The position numbers were made by a program, and so were the translations under genes. A stretch of DNA of 7,682 bases. Source: Eubacteriales bacterium (GTDB taxonomy: Bacteria > Bacillota > Clostridia > JAQUNY01). The notes under the pieces are model-generated. The model saw nothing but the letters and a program-made list of their open reading frames with translations, did not search any database and was not told the origin of the DNA. This document shows positions 1-5,511 of this stretch, in pieces (within the stretch, counting starts at the first letter, position 1; every line of letters starts with the position of its first letter). The stretch covers positions 1-7,682 of the forward strand of contig JAQUNY010000074.1 in the NCBI GenBank assembly GCA_028717405.1, written 5' to 3'.

Positions 1-1
1 A

Positions 2-157
2 AAATTATGTATTGGCTATTATATCCTTGATGCGTGGGCGAGGATAGACTATATCGACATGTATACAGGGATCATTGTCATATCCGTTGTTGGGTTTGCC
101 CTGTTTTCAGCCGTCGATATCATTTCAGCCTGCCTTTGCAGGTGGAAGACGGAATGA
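2..157 (+). CDS. ABC transporter permease, C-terminal end (NitT/TauT/SsuC-like), 5' cut by window edge
   Basis: Reading from base 2 there are 51 codons ending in TGA at 155-157. The peptide starts KLCIGYYILDAWARIDYIDM and continues into one hydrophobic helix (MYTGIIVISVVGFALFSAVD), ending in the short basic tail RWKTE. This matches the last part of binding-protein-dependent inner-membrane permeases of the nitrate/taurine/alkanesulfonate class: a residue run like 'nA.....tD.v..gi.vi...g' before the last helix, then a short cytoplasmic tail. Such proteins form the membrane channel of importers with an ATPase and a lipoprotein binding protein, which should lie to the left of the window. The substrate cannot be told from this fragment. 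Gene end and stop are clear; family assignment is good but rests on about 50 residues. Confidence 0.72.
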   Translation, partial: KLCIGYYILDAWARIDYIDMYTGIIVISVVGFALFSAVDIISACLCRWKTE

Positions 158-285
158 AGTCATCCGGATTATTTCTGCAAGGGTGGCGACGCCAACGGAA
201 AGGAAGCAGTATGAGGCCGGAGAGGCATAAGAATGATGAAAAGATGAATGAAAAAAATATTGTTGATTGAGCCCGCAGCTTTTTT

Positions 286-1083
286 TCAGATGGGCAGCCT
301 TTTTTTATTGAATATAAGGACTGCCGAAGAGAAAAGCACGGCTATGATTGCAGCGTAGATCAGTTGTGCCTGCCATACTGTTTCACCATTGATTACGCCG
401 ACCGGGTCAAACAGTCCGTATATGGTGAATCTTTTGAGGTATTCTATTTTATCCGAAACCCCGCTCAGCATATTCATCAGCAGGAAGATGATCGGCACGC
501 CTGCACCCAGAAGAGAAGAATATTTTGCTTCGTTGAAGAGGCAGGAAAAGAAAAAGCTGATCATCATGACAACCATATTGACCATCGCGGTTATAATATT
601 CAGTTTTATGAATGCTGCAATATCCAACAAGCCTGGATATATCGATTCACTGAGCAGCACGCCGGTTGCGGTAACTGCTGTGAAAAGCAATATCAGCGAT
701 AGTATTGCATACACTCCCCGGGTGATGATTATACGAATCCTTGAATTTGGAGTAGAAAGGAGGTAGGCGATAGAATTATTGTCTACCATTTTTGCTACAA
801 GCCTGTTCCCCAGTATGATGCAGTAAACCATCGGGAGCCCCAGCATGAGCATTCCGTAGAGCCAGCTTGCCAGATAGGCGGTCAGGGTGGTGGCTATTGA
901 CGTAAAACCCATCGCCTTCATGAGGTTTTCCGGGAACATTTCTACCATCTCCAGGAGCTTGTTGACTTCTTCGGGGTCGAACATGGAGATCATTACCGAA
1001 AGGTACATGGTGAGTATGCCATAAAATATTGCTATTAACACCCAGTTTTTCTTCAGGGTCATTCTAAGTAATGCCATGTTCAT
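286..1083 (-). CDS. ABC-2 type exporter permease, six membrane helices
   Basis: A protein of 265 residues if started at the ATG at 1083-1081. Six hydrophobic segments lie at about residues 14-34, 67-91, 122-143, 160-184, 190-207 and 238-258. A longer soluble loop (residues about 35-66, with FDPEEVNKLLEMVEMFPENL) sits between helices 1 and 2, as in single-subunit ABC-2 permeases that pair with BcrA/DrrA-like ATPases. There is no ATPase or signal sequence. It would form a homodimeric channel in the cytoplasmic membrane, exporting an unknown substrate (antibiotic, peptide or lipid are typical for the class). The frame is open further upstream to 1140, but the ATG at 1083 lies 12 bases after a G7 run and overlaps the ATPase stop by 20 bases, so translational coupling is likely; ATGs at 1077 and 1062 are alternatives. 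Family is confident, substrate unknown. Confidence 0.88.
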   Translation of the reverse strand: MNMALLRMTLKKNWVLIAIFYGILTMYLSVMISMFDPEEVNKLLEMVEMFPENLMKAMGFTSIATTLTAYLASWLYGMLMLGLPMVYCIILGNRLVAKMVDNNSIAYLLSTPNSRIRIIITRGVYAILSLILLFTAVTATGVLLSESIYPGLLDIAAFIKLNIITAMVNMVVMMISFFFSCLFNEAKYSSLLGAGVPIIFLLMNMLSGVSDKIEYLKRFTIYGLFDPVGVINGETVWQAQLIYAAIIAVLFSSAVLIFNKKRLPI

Positions 1084-2038
1084 TTTGTTTTGCTGCCCCC
1101 CCATCGCCGGTATTGCCGGTATAGAATTGCATAAACACATCTTCCAGTGTTTGCGCCTTCACATCAAGATCAAGTATGTCGGCGCCTGCCAGAATCCTGA
1201 TAAAACGTCCTGTATCTGCGCTGTTGACAAAAATTTCAAGTGAATCTGCCGACGCAAGCGGTCCTGTTTCAAAATTTTCGCCTTCCATGAGAGCGGCCAG
1301 ACGGGCTGCATCTGAAGTTCTGACAATATAAGTCTTGCGCTGTGATGCCGCCAGCCCGTGTATGTCGGACTGTTTAACTATTCTTCCGTCTTTTATAATG
1401 AGCACGTTGTCGCAGGTTTTTTCAACTTCTTCAAACAGGTGGCTTGACATAAGGATGGTTTTTCCTTTGCTCTTCTCCTCAGAGAGGAGGGCTTCAAACC
1501 TGTTTTGCATCAATGGGTCCAGGCCGCTTGTAGGCTCGTCGAGTATCAGGATCTCCGGGTCATGCATAAATGCGGTCACAATTGCCAGCTTCTGCTTCAT
1601 GCCCTTGGAAAATTTTCTGATCCTGCCTTTAAGGTCAAGCTCGAAAAGCTCCGTCAGCTCCTTTTGGCGGTTTTTGTGATTGTTGTTAAGGCCTTTGTGT
1701 CCATTTTTTGCCGTTCTTCTCATATCGCTGATAAACTTCAGAAATTCGTCTCCGTGCATGTCATCGGGGAATGTTATTTCGCCGGGGATGTAGCCAAGGC
1801 GCTGCTGTACGGCGGCTGCATTTTTTGTGCAGTCAAGGCCTCCGATAAGGCATTCACCCCGGTCAGGCTTCATAAATCCCAGCAGTGCGCGTATGGTCGT
1901 TGTTTTTCCGGCTCCGTTAGGGCCCAGATATCCCATTATTTCTCCGGCTTTAACGTTAAAATCCAGGTCAAAGACGCCTTTCCCGCTCCGGTATGTCAAT
2001 GTGACATTTTTTACCTCAATTAAAGGCCTTTCAGACAT
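1064..2038 (-). CDS. ABC-2 exporter ATP-binding protein (BcrA/DrrA-like)
   Basis: 324 residues from the ATG at 2038, chosen because AGGAGG (2050-2045) lies six bases upstream; the 18 codons before it show no family similarity. Motifs in order: Walker A GPNGAGKTT at 39-47; the Q-loop region at 81-87 reads LGYIPGE; signature FSKGMKQ at 143-149; Walker B ILILDE at 163-168 followed by PTSGLDP; switch histidine in MSSH at 200. The C-terminal part (about 235-305), ending in a TLEDVFMQFY run, is the usual accessory domain of exporter ATPases. It hydrolyses ATP to drive the permease encoded next. A 104-base gap separates it from the upstream aldo/keto reductase gene; a TAGAAT -10-like hexamer sits at 2081-2076 but I see no convincing -35, so it may be read through from upstream. 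The last codons contain a G7 tract (1102-1096). Confidence 0.93.
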   Translation of the reverse strand: MSERPLIEVKNVTLTYRSGKGVFDLDFNVKAGEIMGYLGPNGAGKTTTIRALLGFMKPDRGECLIGGLDCTKNAAAVQQRLGYIPGEITFPDDMHGDEFLKFISDMRRTAKNGHKGLNNNHKNRQKELTELFELDLKGRIRKFSKGMKQKLAIVTAFMHDPEILILDEPTSGLDPLMQNRFEALLSEEKSKGKTILMSSHLFEEVEKTCDNVLIIKDGRIVKQSDIHGLAASQRKTYIVRTSDAARLAALMEGENFETGPLASADSLEIFVNSADTGRFIRILAGADILDLDVKAQTLEDVFMQFYTGNTGDGGAAKQNEHGIT

Positions 2039-2142
2039 TTCTCGCCTCCTGCCCTCCTGATTTATGACGTGAGCTATTCTATCGAATGACATCGACTATT
2101 GCATTGTCGGATGAAGCAGACGATTCTGCCTGATTATGTTGA

Positions 2143-3135
2143 CTATTCTGCCAGTATGTTGTCAATTGCGGAAAGCTCTTCTTCCGAAAAGGATGTGTTG
2201 CCGGCGGCCATGGCGCATTCTTCGATTTGGCTTGCTTTGCTGGCGCCGATAAGGACGGATGTTACTTTGCCATCCCTCAGAACCCAGGAAAGAGCCATTT
2301 GAGCGAGTTTCTGCCCTCTTTTTGAGGCTATGGCGTTGAGTTTTTCGGCCTTGGCGACAAGTTTCTCCGTTATATCCGCTGGTTTGAGAAAGACACTCCG
2401 GCCGGCTGCGCGCGAATCTTCGGGTATGCCCTTAAGATATCTGTCTGTGAGGAGGCCTTTTGCCAGAGGTGAATAAGCTATGCTGCCGACGCCTTCTTTC
2501 ACAAGCAGGTCAAGCAGGCCCATTTCAGGCTCGCGGCTCAGCATTGAGTAGCGCGGCTGGTGGATGACGCAGGGAGTGCCAAGTGCTCTGAGGGCTTTTA
2601 TGGCGGCGGCTGACTGTTCCGCATTGTAATTTGAGATCCCGGCATAAAGAGCCTTGCCCTGCCTTACCGCCAGGTCAAGCGCCGATGCCGTTTCTTCTAT
2701 GGGCGTATCCGGATCAGGCCTGTGATGGTAGAAGATGTCGACATAATCCAGTCCCAGGCGTTTAAGGCTTTGGTCAAGGCTTGCCGTCAGATATTTTTTG
2801 GAACCCCTGTCCCCATAAGGGCCTGGCCACATGGTGTAGCCGGCTTTTGTGGAAATTATCATCTCATCCCTGTATGACGAAAAATCAGCTCTCAATATCC
2901 TGCCGAAGTTCTCCTCGGCAGAGCCTGGGGGAGGGCCATAGTTGTTGGCTATGTCGAAATGGGTTATGCCCAGGTCAAAGGCGCGTCTGACCATTTCTCT
3001 TGAGTTTTCATAGAGGGTGACATCCCCGAAATTATGCCATAGGCCCAAGGACACAGCCGGCAGCATTAAGCCGCTCCTGCCGCATCTGTTGTATTTCATC
3101 GTTCCGTATCTTGATTCTGAAGGTATATGCTGCAT
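2143..3135 (-). CDS. Aldo/keto reductase, L-glyceraldehyde-3-phosphate reductase (YghZ/AKR14) type
   Basis: 330 residues, close to the roughly 330-345 usual for the family. The N-terminus has the RYGTMKYNRCGRSGLMLPA and SLGLWHNFG runs typical of YghZ-like enzymes, then FDIANNYGPPPGSAEENFG at 60-78, STKAGYTMWPGPYG at 95-108 and FYHHRPDPDTP at 135-145. The catalytic tetrad is present: D61, Y66, K97, H138. NADPH-binding segments follow: SPLAKGLL at 222-229 and IGASKASQIEE at 297-307. It is a cytosolic TIM-barrel oxidoreductase; family members reduce L-glyceraldehyde 3-phosphate and other aldehydes including methylglyoxal, a detoxifying role. The true substrate is not proven by sequence. The ATG at 3135 has GAGGG seven bases upstream. 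It is the first gene of the leftward group and has its own promoter in the divergent spacer. Confidence 0.93.
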   Translation of the reverse strand: MQHIPSESRYGTMKYNRCGRSGLMLPAVSLGLWHNFGDVTLYENSREMVRRAFDLGITHFDIANNYGPPPGSAEENFGRILRADFSSYRDEMIISTKAGYTMWPGPYGDRGSKKYLTASLDQSLKRLGLDYVDIFYHHRPDPDTPIEETASALDLAVRQGKALYAGISNYNAEQSAAAIKALRALGTPCVIHQPRYSMLSREPEMGLLDLLVKEGVGSIAYSPLAKGLLTDRYLKGIPEDSRAAGRSVFLKPADITEKLVAKAEKLNAIASKRGQKLAQMALSWVLRDGKVTSVLIGASKASQIEECAMAAGNTSFSEEELSAIDNILAE

Positions 3136-3164
3136 TTATGATCCCTCGCTTTCCTTTTAATTTT

Positions 3165-3194
3165 AGCATATTGTCTGATATTTCTCCAAGTCAA
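3165..3194 (-). promoter_or_regulatory. Predicted sigma-A promoter of the aldo/keto reductase gene
   Basis: On the minus strand TTGACT (3194-3189, five of six consensus bases) is followed after 18 bases by TATGCT (3170-3165, four of six). Transcription would start near 3158 and give a leader of about 22 bases that just includes the ribosome site. TAAAAT (3166-3161) is an alternative -10 at a less suitable spacing. Confidence 0.55.
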
Positions 3195-3200
3195 AGCTTT

Positions 3201-3230
3201 TTGCAATGGATACTGTTAAACTGCTATACT
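3201..3230 (+). promoter_or_regulatory. Predicted extended -10 promoter of the sulfatase gene
   Basis: TTGCAA (3201-3206) and TATACT (3225-3230) are 18 bases apart, and TG at 3222-3223 gives an extended -10. Transcription would begin near 3237, leaving a leader of about 65 bases that contains the 13-base box at 3260-3272. The -35 elements of this promoter and the leftward one are only six bases apart, so RNA polymerases would compete, and one bound regulator could affect both. Confidence 0.55.
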
Positions 3231-3259
3231 GATATCCAGATGACTGCATTGTGTTGTGG

Positions 3260-3272
3260 CAGGGTGCATATC
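3260..3272 (+). promoter_or_regulatory. Shared upstream box, copy 1 (before sulfatase)
   Basis: The 13 bases CAGGGTGCATATC occur here, 29 bases before the sulfatase ATG, and again exactly at 6960-6972 before nagB. The following AT-rich bases, up to a CAG, are also loosely alike. It lies in the predicted 5' leader. Function unknown: an operator, an mRNA protein-binding site or chance are all possible. Confidence 0.35.
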
Positions 3273-3301
3273 CGAAATAATAAAACAGTATGGTGGGAAT
3301 A

Positions 3302-4969
3302 ATGGTGGATAAAATAACTAAAAATGGCAACAGAAGCAAAACAGGTGGTTGTTGCCGGGAGGCGGGGCAAGATAAGGGACCTTCAAGGCCAAACATCCTG
3401 ATTATTATGGCTGACCAGCACAGATATGACTGTATTGGCAGCAATGGCAACAGTGTGATTAAAACGCCTAACCTTGACAGGCTTGCATCCGGCGGAGTGA
3501 GGTTCACAAATGCCTACACTTCGATACCTGTGTGCTGCCCCGCCAGGCAGTCGATGCTGACCGGAAGAAGGAATGAGGATTTCGGCGCATTGTGGAATTA
3601 TAATTCAGCCCTTAAAACAGGTGCGCTTGAGCCTTCCGAGTACTCATGGGCAAGAGCCCTGAAAGAGGCTGGATATAACACCGGACACTTGGGAGTGTGG
3701 GATGTTAATCCGGTCCATATGCCTGATGAATATGGATTTGAAGACTATGTGCTGATGAGGGAATACAATGTTTTTCGGGGGGGGAAATACGGGAAGCAGG
3801 ACTTTAAGAATGGCTTTTTTGGAGAGGACGACAAGGTGCCGCTGGAGGACTCGCCGACCCACTGGCTTGCAGGCAGGGCGGTCAGCCTGATCAGAAAATA
3901 CGCCTGCGACGGCGGCAAACCGTGGCAGCTCAGCCTTTGTTTCAATACACCACACCCGCCGTGCAGACCTTCGGGGAGGTTCGCGGGGATGTATTCGCCT
4001 GATGATATACCGGTATGGGGAAATTTCGGCGATAATTTCAAAAACAAACCTTATATGCAGATGCAGCAGCTGTACAACTGGGGGATAGAGGGGTATACCT
4101 GGGAAGACTGGGCTCCGGTCGCCGCCAGGTATTACGGAGTTGTCAGCCAGATGGATGATGCTGTGGGAATGGTTCTGGATGAGCTTGAAAGGCTGGCACT
4201 GGCTGAAAACACCATGGTGATCTATATGTCTGACCATGGAGACACCTGCGGGGCGCACAGGATGATGGACAAGCATTACATCATGTATGATGATGTCGTC
4301 AGAGTCCCATTTATTATCAGGATGCCTGCAGATATACACAGCGGACGTGGAAATGATGACAGCACTGATATCAACACTGATGCCAGTGCTGAAGGCAACA
4401 CTGAAGGCAACTGCCTTAAAGACAGTGGTGAGGTCAGAAGCAGCAGCAAAAACACAAACCGGCCAACCGGAGGCGTGGCCTGTGAAAAGTTCATATACAG
4501 CACACTGGACCTCGCTCCGACAGTACTTGATGTTGCCGGGATAATGCCCGAACCGTCTTTGAGCGGCAGTTCCCTGTTGCCTCTTGTCAGAGCAGCCGGC
4601 AGAGGCGATGGCGGAGACTGGAAAGAAAATGCCGGCTGTAGCTGTGCATCTGGCAAAGGATGGCGGAAAGAGGTAGTTTCAACTTATAATGGGCAGCAAT
4701 TCGGCCTTTACACGCAAAGGATGATCAGGACTGAAAAGTGGAAATATATCTGGAATACCACCGATGTAGATGAGCTTTATGACCTTGAAAATGACCCAAA
4801 TGAGCTTGTAAACCTGATATTCGAGGAACGATGTGCCGAAATGCTCGCCAGCCTGAGGGTACGCCTTCGTGATGAACTGGTTAAAAACGGTGACGGAATG
4901 ATCAAGTCGCCCTGGCTTTACAGGCAGCTCACTGAGGGAAGAAAACAGCCTGATTTAAGACACCTCTGA
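3302..4969 (+). CDS. Formylglycine-dependent sulfatase (type I), cytosolic, with hydrophilic insertions
   Basis: 555 residues from the ATG at 3302, preferred over the ATG at 3290 because GGTGGG lies four bases before it, while nothing like a ribosome site precedes 3290. After a hydrophilic N-terminal stretch of about 29 residues comes the alkaline-phosphatase-like fold: RPNILIIMADQHRYD (metal-binding D38), then VCCPARQSMLTGR, the C-x-P-x-R sulfatase signature whose first Cys (78) should be converted to formylglycine. MSDHGDTCGAHR supplies D311 and H312, and MDKHYIMYDD the active-site Lys (324). The C-terminal MIRTEKWKYIW and LYDLENDPNELVNL runs are typical. It hydrolyses a sulfate ester (or sulfamate) of an unidentified substrate. 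No signal peptide is visible, so it probably acts in the cytosol on imported substrate; a Cys-type site in an anaerobe implies maturation by a radical-SAM anSME, not encoded here. About 45 extra residues with short repeats (about 347-390) interrupt the usual chain. Confidence 0.92.
   Translation: MVDKITKNGNRSKTGGCCREAGQDKGPSRPNILIIMADQHRYDCIGSNGNSVIKTPNLDRLASGGVRFTNAYTSIPVCCPARQSMLTGRRNEDFGALWNYNSALKTGALEPSEYSWARALKEAGYNTGHLGVWDVNPVHMPDEYGFEDYVLMREYNVFRGGKYGKQDFKNGFFGEDDKVPLEDSPTHWLAGRAVSLIRKYACDGGKPWQLSLCFNTPHPPCRPSGRFAGMYSPDDIPVWGNFGDNFKNKPYMQMQQLYNWGIEGYTWEDWAPVAARYYGVVSQMDDAVGMVLDELERLALAENTMVIYMSDHGDTCGAHRMMDKHYIMYDDVVRVPFIIRMPADIHSGRGNDDSTDINTDASAEGNTEGNCLKDSGEVRSSSKNTNRPTGGVACEKFIYSTLDLAPTVLDVAGIMPEPSLSGSSLLPLVRAAGRGDGGDWKENAGCSCASGKGWRKEVVSTYNGQQFGLYTQRMIRTEKWKYIWNTTDVDELYDLENDPNELVNLIFEERCAEMLASLRVRLRDELVKNGDGMIKSPWLYRQLTEGRKQPDLRHL
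4340..4471 (+). repeat. Low-complexity, internally repeated coding insertion in the sulfatase
   Basis: About 44 codons rich in Asp, Asn, Thr, Ser, Gly and Glu between FIIRMP and the FIYSTLDLAPTVLD helix. At DNA level CTGAAGGCAAC is repeated at 4389-4399 and 4401-4411 (12-base period, protein EGNTEGN), and CACTGAT recurs just upstream. Family members normally have only a short loop here. It stays in frame and likely forms a disordered surface loop. Confidence 0.6.
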
Positions 4970-5078
4970 GCCATTTCGACCAGCAACGTTTCTTCCACCC
5001 TGAAAAAAGGTGTGATATAATATTTTCGGCATTAATCAACAAGCAATTAAGATTAGACAGGTATAGGTAAAACAGGGG
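4970..5078. other. Spacer between sulfatase and foldback element
   Basis: Non-coding. It contains an AT-rich promoter-like stretch at 5011-5030 and fragments resembling the 25-base repeat (AGACAGG at 5054-5060 and ACAGGGGG at 5072-5079). I see no GC-rich hairpin with a T-run that would serve as a convincing intrinsic terminator for the sulfatase gene; CACC/GGTG arms at 4997-5013 form only a four-base stem with no U-tract. Confidence 0.5.
5013..5021 (+). promoter_or_regulatory. Predicted extended -10 promoter upstream of glmM
   Basis: TGATATAAT is a perfect extended -10 (TG, one base, TATAAT at 5016-5021). The -35 region about 17 bases upstream (TTCCAC, 4993-4998) is poor, which is common for extended -10 promoters. 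If used, the transcript would begin near 5028 and carry a leader of about 480 bases containing the whole foldback element before glmM. A second, weaker candidate (TTAACC at 5231-5236, TATACC at 5255-5260, with TG) lies inside the element. Confidence 0.4.
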
Positions 5079-5080
5079 GT

Positions 5081-5171
5081 AAGACAGGGGACGGTTCTGT
5101 GTCTTAAGACAGGGGACGGTTCTGTGTCTTACTGTTGGTGTATCTTAAGACAGGGGACGGTTCTGTGTCTT
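5081..5171 (+). repeat. Left cluster: three direct 25-base repeats
   Basis: Three identical copies, starting AAGACAGGGGACGG and ending TTCTGTGTCTT. The first two abut with no spacer; the third follows a 16-base spacer. The 12 bases ACTGTTGGTGTA follow both copy two (5131-5142) and copy three (5172-5183), so the larger duplicated unit is 41 bases. Confidence 0.93.
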
Positions 5172-5251
5172 ACTGTTGGTGTACACACTTGGATTTCATG
5201 AATGCCTGAAGTCTTGGGGTGCATTATTGATTAACCATGGATAATACATCA

Positions 5252-5266
5252 TGCTATACCATAGCA
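5252..5266. repeat. Small perfect hairpin in the core of the foldback element
   Basis: TGCTAT and ATAGCA flank a three-base ACC loop. It lies near the centre of the unique core, so it could form the tip of the larger foldback. An outer CATGC/GCATG pair (5250-5254, 5268-5272) shows partial nested symmetry. Confidence 0.55.
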
Positions 5267-5300
5267 GGCATGTCAGGAAATAGTATCGGGGTAGAGTGCT

Positions 5301-5470
5301 TGGACATAGAACCGTCCCCTGTCTTATGCTGTTGCATCTTGGACTGGGAGTAAGACACAGAACCGTCCCCTGTCTTATGCTGTTGCATCTTGGACTGGGA
5401 GTAAGACACAGAACCGTCCCCTGGCTTACCCTGGCTTATTGGGGCAAGACACAGAACCGTCCCCTGTCTT
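5301..5470 (-). repeat. Right cluster: four inverted 25-base repeats with 51-base period
   Basis: Copies at 5301-5325 (three differences: T5301, G5302, T5307), 5352-5376 (exact), 5403-5427 (one difference, G5424) and 5446-5470 (exact). The first two spacers (5326-5351 and 5377-5402) are 26 bases and identical, giving an exact 51-base period. The last spacer is 18 bases and repeats CCCTGGCTTA from the end of the preceding copy (5419-5428, 5429-5438). Confidence 0.93.
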
Positions 5471-5511
5471 ACTGCGTCGGCGTGATTTCTTTATTGAAAG
5501 GAAGATGAAAT

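Larger units (their letters stand above)
5079..5472. repeat. Foldback (MITE/REP-like) element: seven copies of a 25-base repeat in two inverted clusters
   Basis: The ends 5079-5105 and 5446-5472 are exact 27-base inverted repeats (GTAAGACAGGGG... and ...CCCCTGTCTTAC). Inside are three direct copies on the left (5081-5105, 5106-5130, 5147-5171) and four inverted copies on the right (5301-5325, 5352-5376, 5403-5427, 5446-5470). Each copy can also form its own hairpin: AAGACA pairs with TGTCTT around a 13-base loop. The 129 bases between clusters are unique sequence without a gene. No transposase is encoded and I see no obvious target-site duplication. From memory, similar GGGGACGGTTCTGTGTCT units are dispersed intergenic repeats in several bacterial phyla, sometimes near Y1 (TnpA-REP) transposases; this could not be checked here. 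The element separates the sulfatase from glmM and lies in the probable glmM leader. Confidence 0.85.

Noticed and set aside
34..270. Open frame of 78 codons on the plus strand, starting GTG at 34
   Set aside because: Its first half is out of frame with the recognisable ABC permease end at 2-157, so it is a shadow.
249..302. Intrinsic terminators between the left permease and the leftward exporter operon
   Set aside because: T-runs at 280-286 and 300-307 are suggestive, but the only GC stem (269-272 with 278-281) has three Watson-Crick pairs, and the A7/T7 pairing at 249-288 has a 22-base loop. Too weak to call.
364..766. Two plus-strand open frames opposite the ABC-2 permease
   Set aside because: Both are antisense shadows of a clear six-helix membrane protein, with no ribosome site or family features.
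2116..2129. Terminator between aldo/keto reductase and exporter ATPase
   Set aside because: GCAGA/TCTGC forms a five-base hairpin with a four-base loop but no T-run follows on either strand.
3644..4339. Minus-strand open frame of 231 codons inside the sulfatase
   Set aside because: It is antisense to conserved sulfatase motifs and rich in His/Pro/Arg, as expected of a shadow frame.
5081..5470. CRISPR array
   Set aside because: Repeats are 25 bases but spacers are 0, 16, 26, 26 and 18 bases, two spacers are identical, and the copies occur in both orientations. No cas genes are present.
5296..5508. Open frame of 70 codons (repeated HRTVPCLMLLHLGLGV)
   Set aside because: It is a translation of the right repeat cluster. 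The 51-base period is a multiple of three, which keeps the frame open by accident, and the ribosome site for glmM lies within it.
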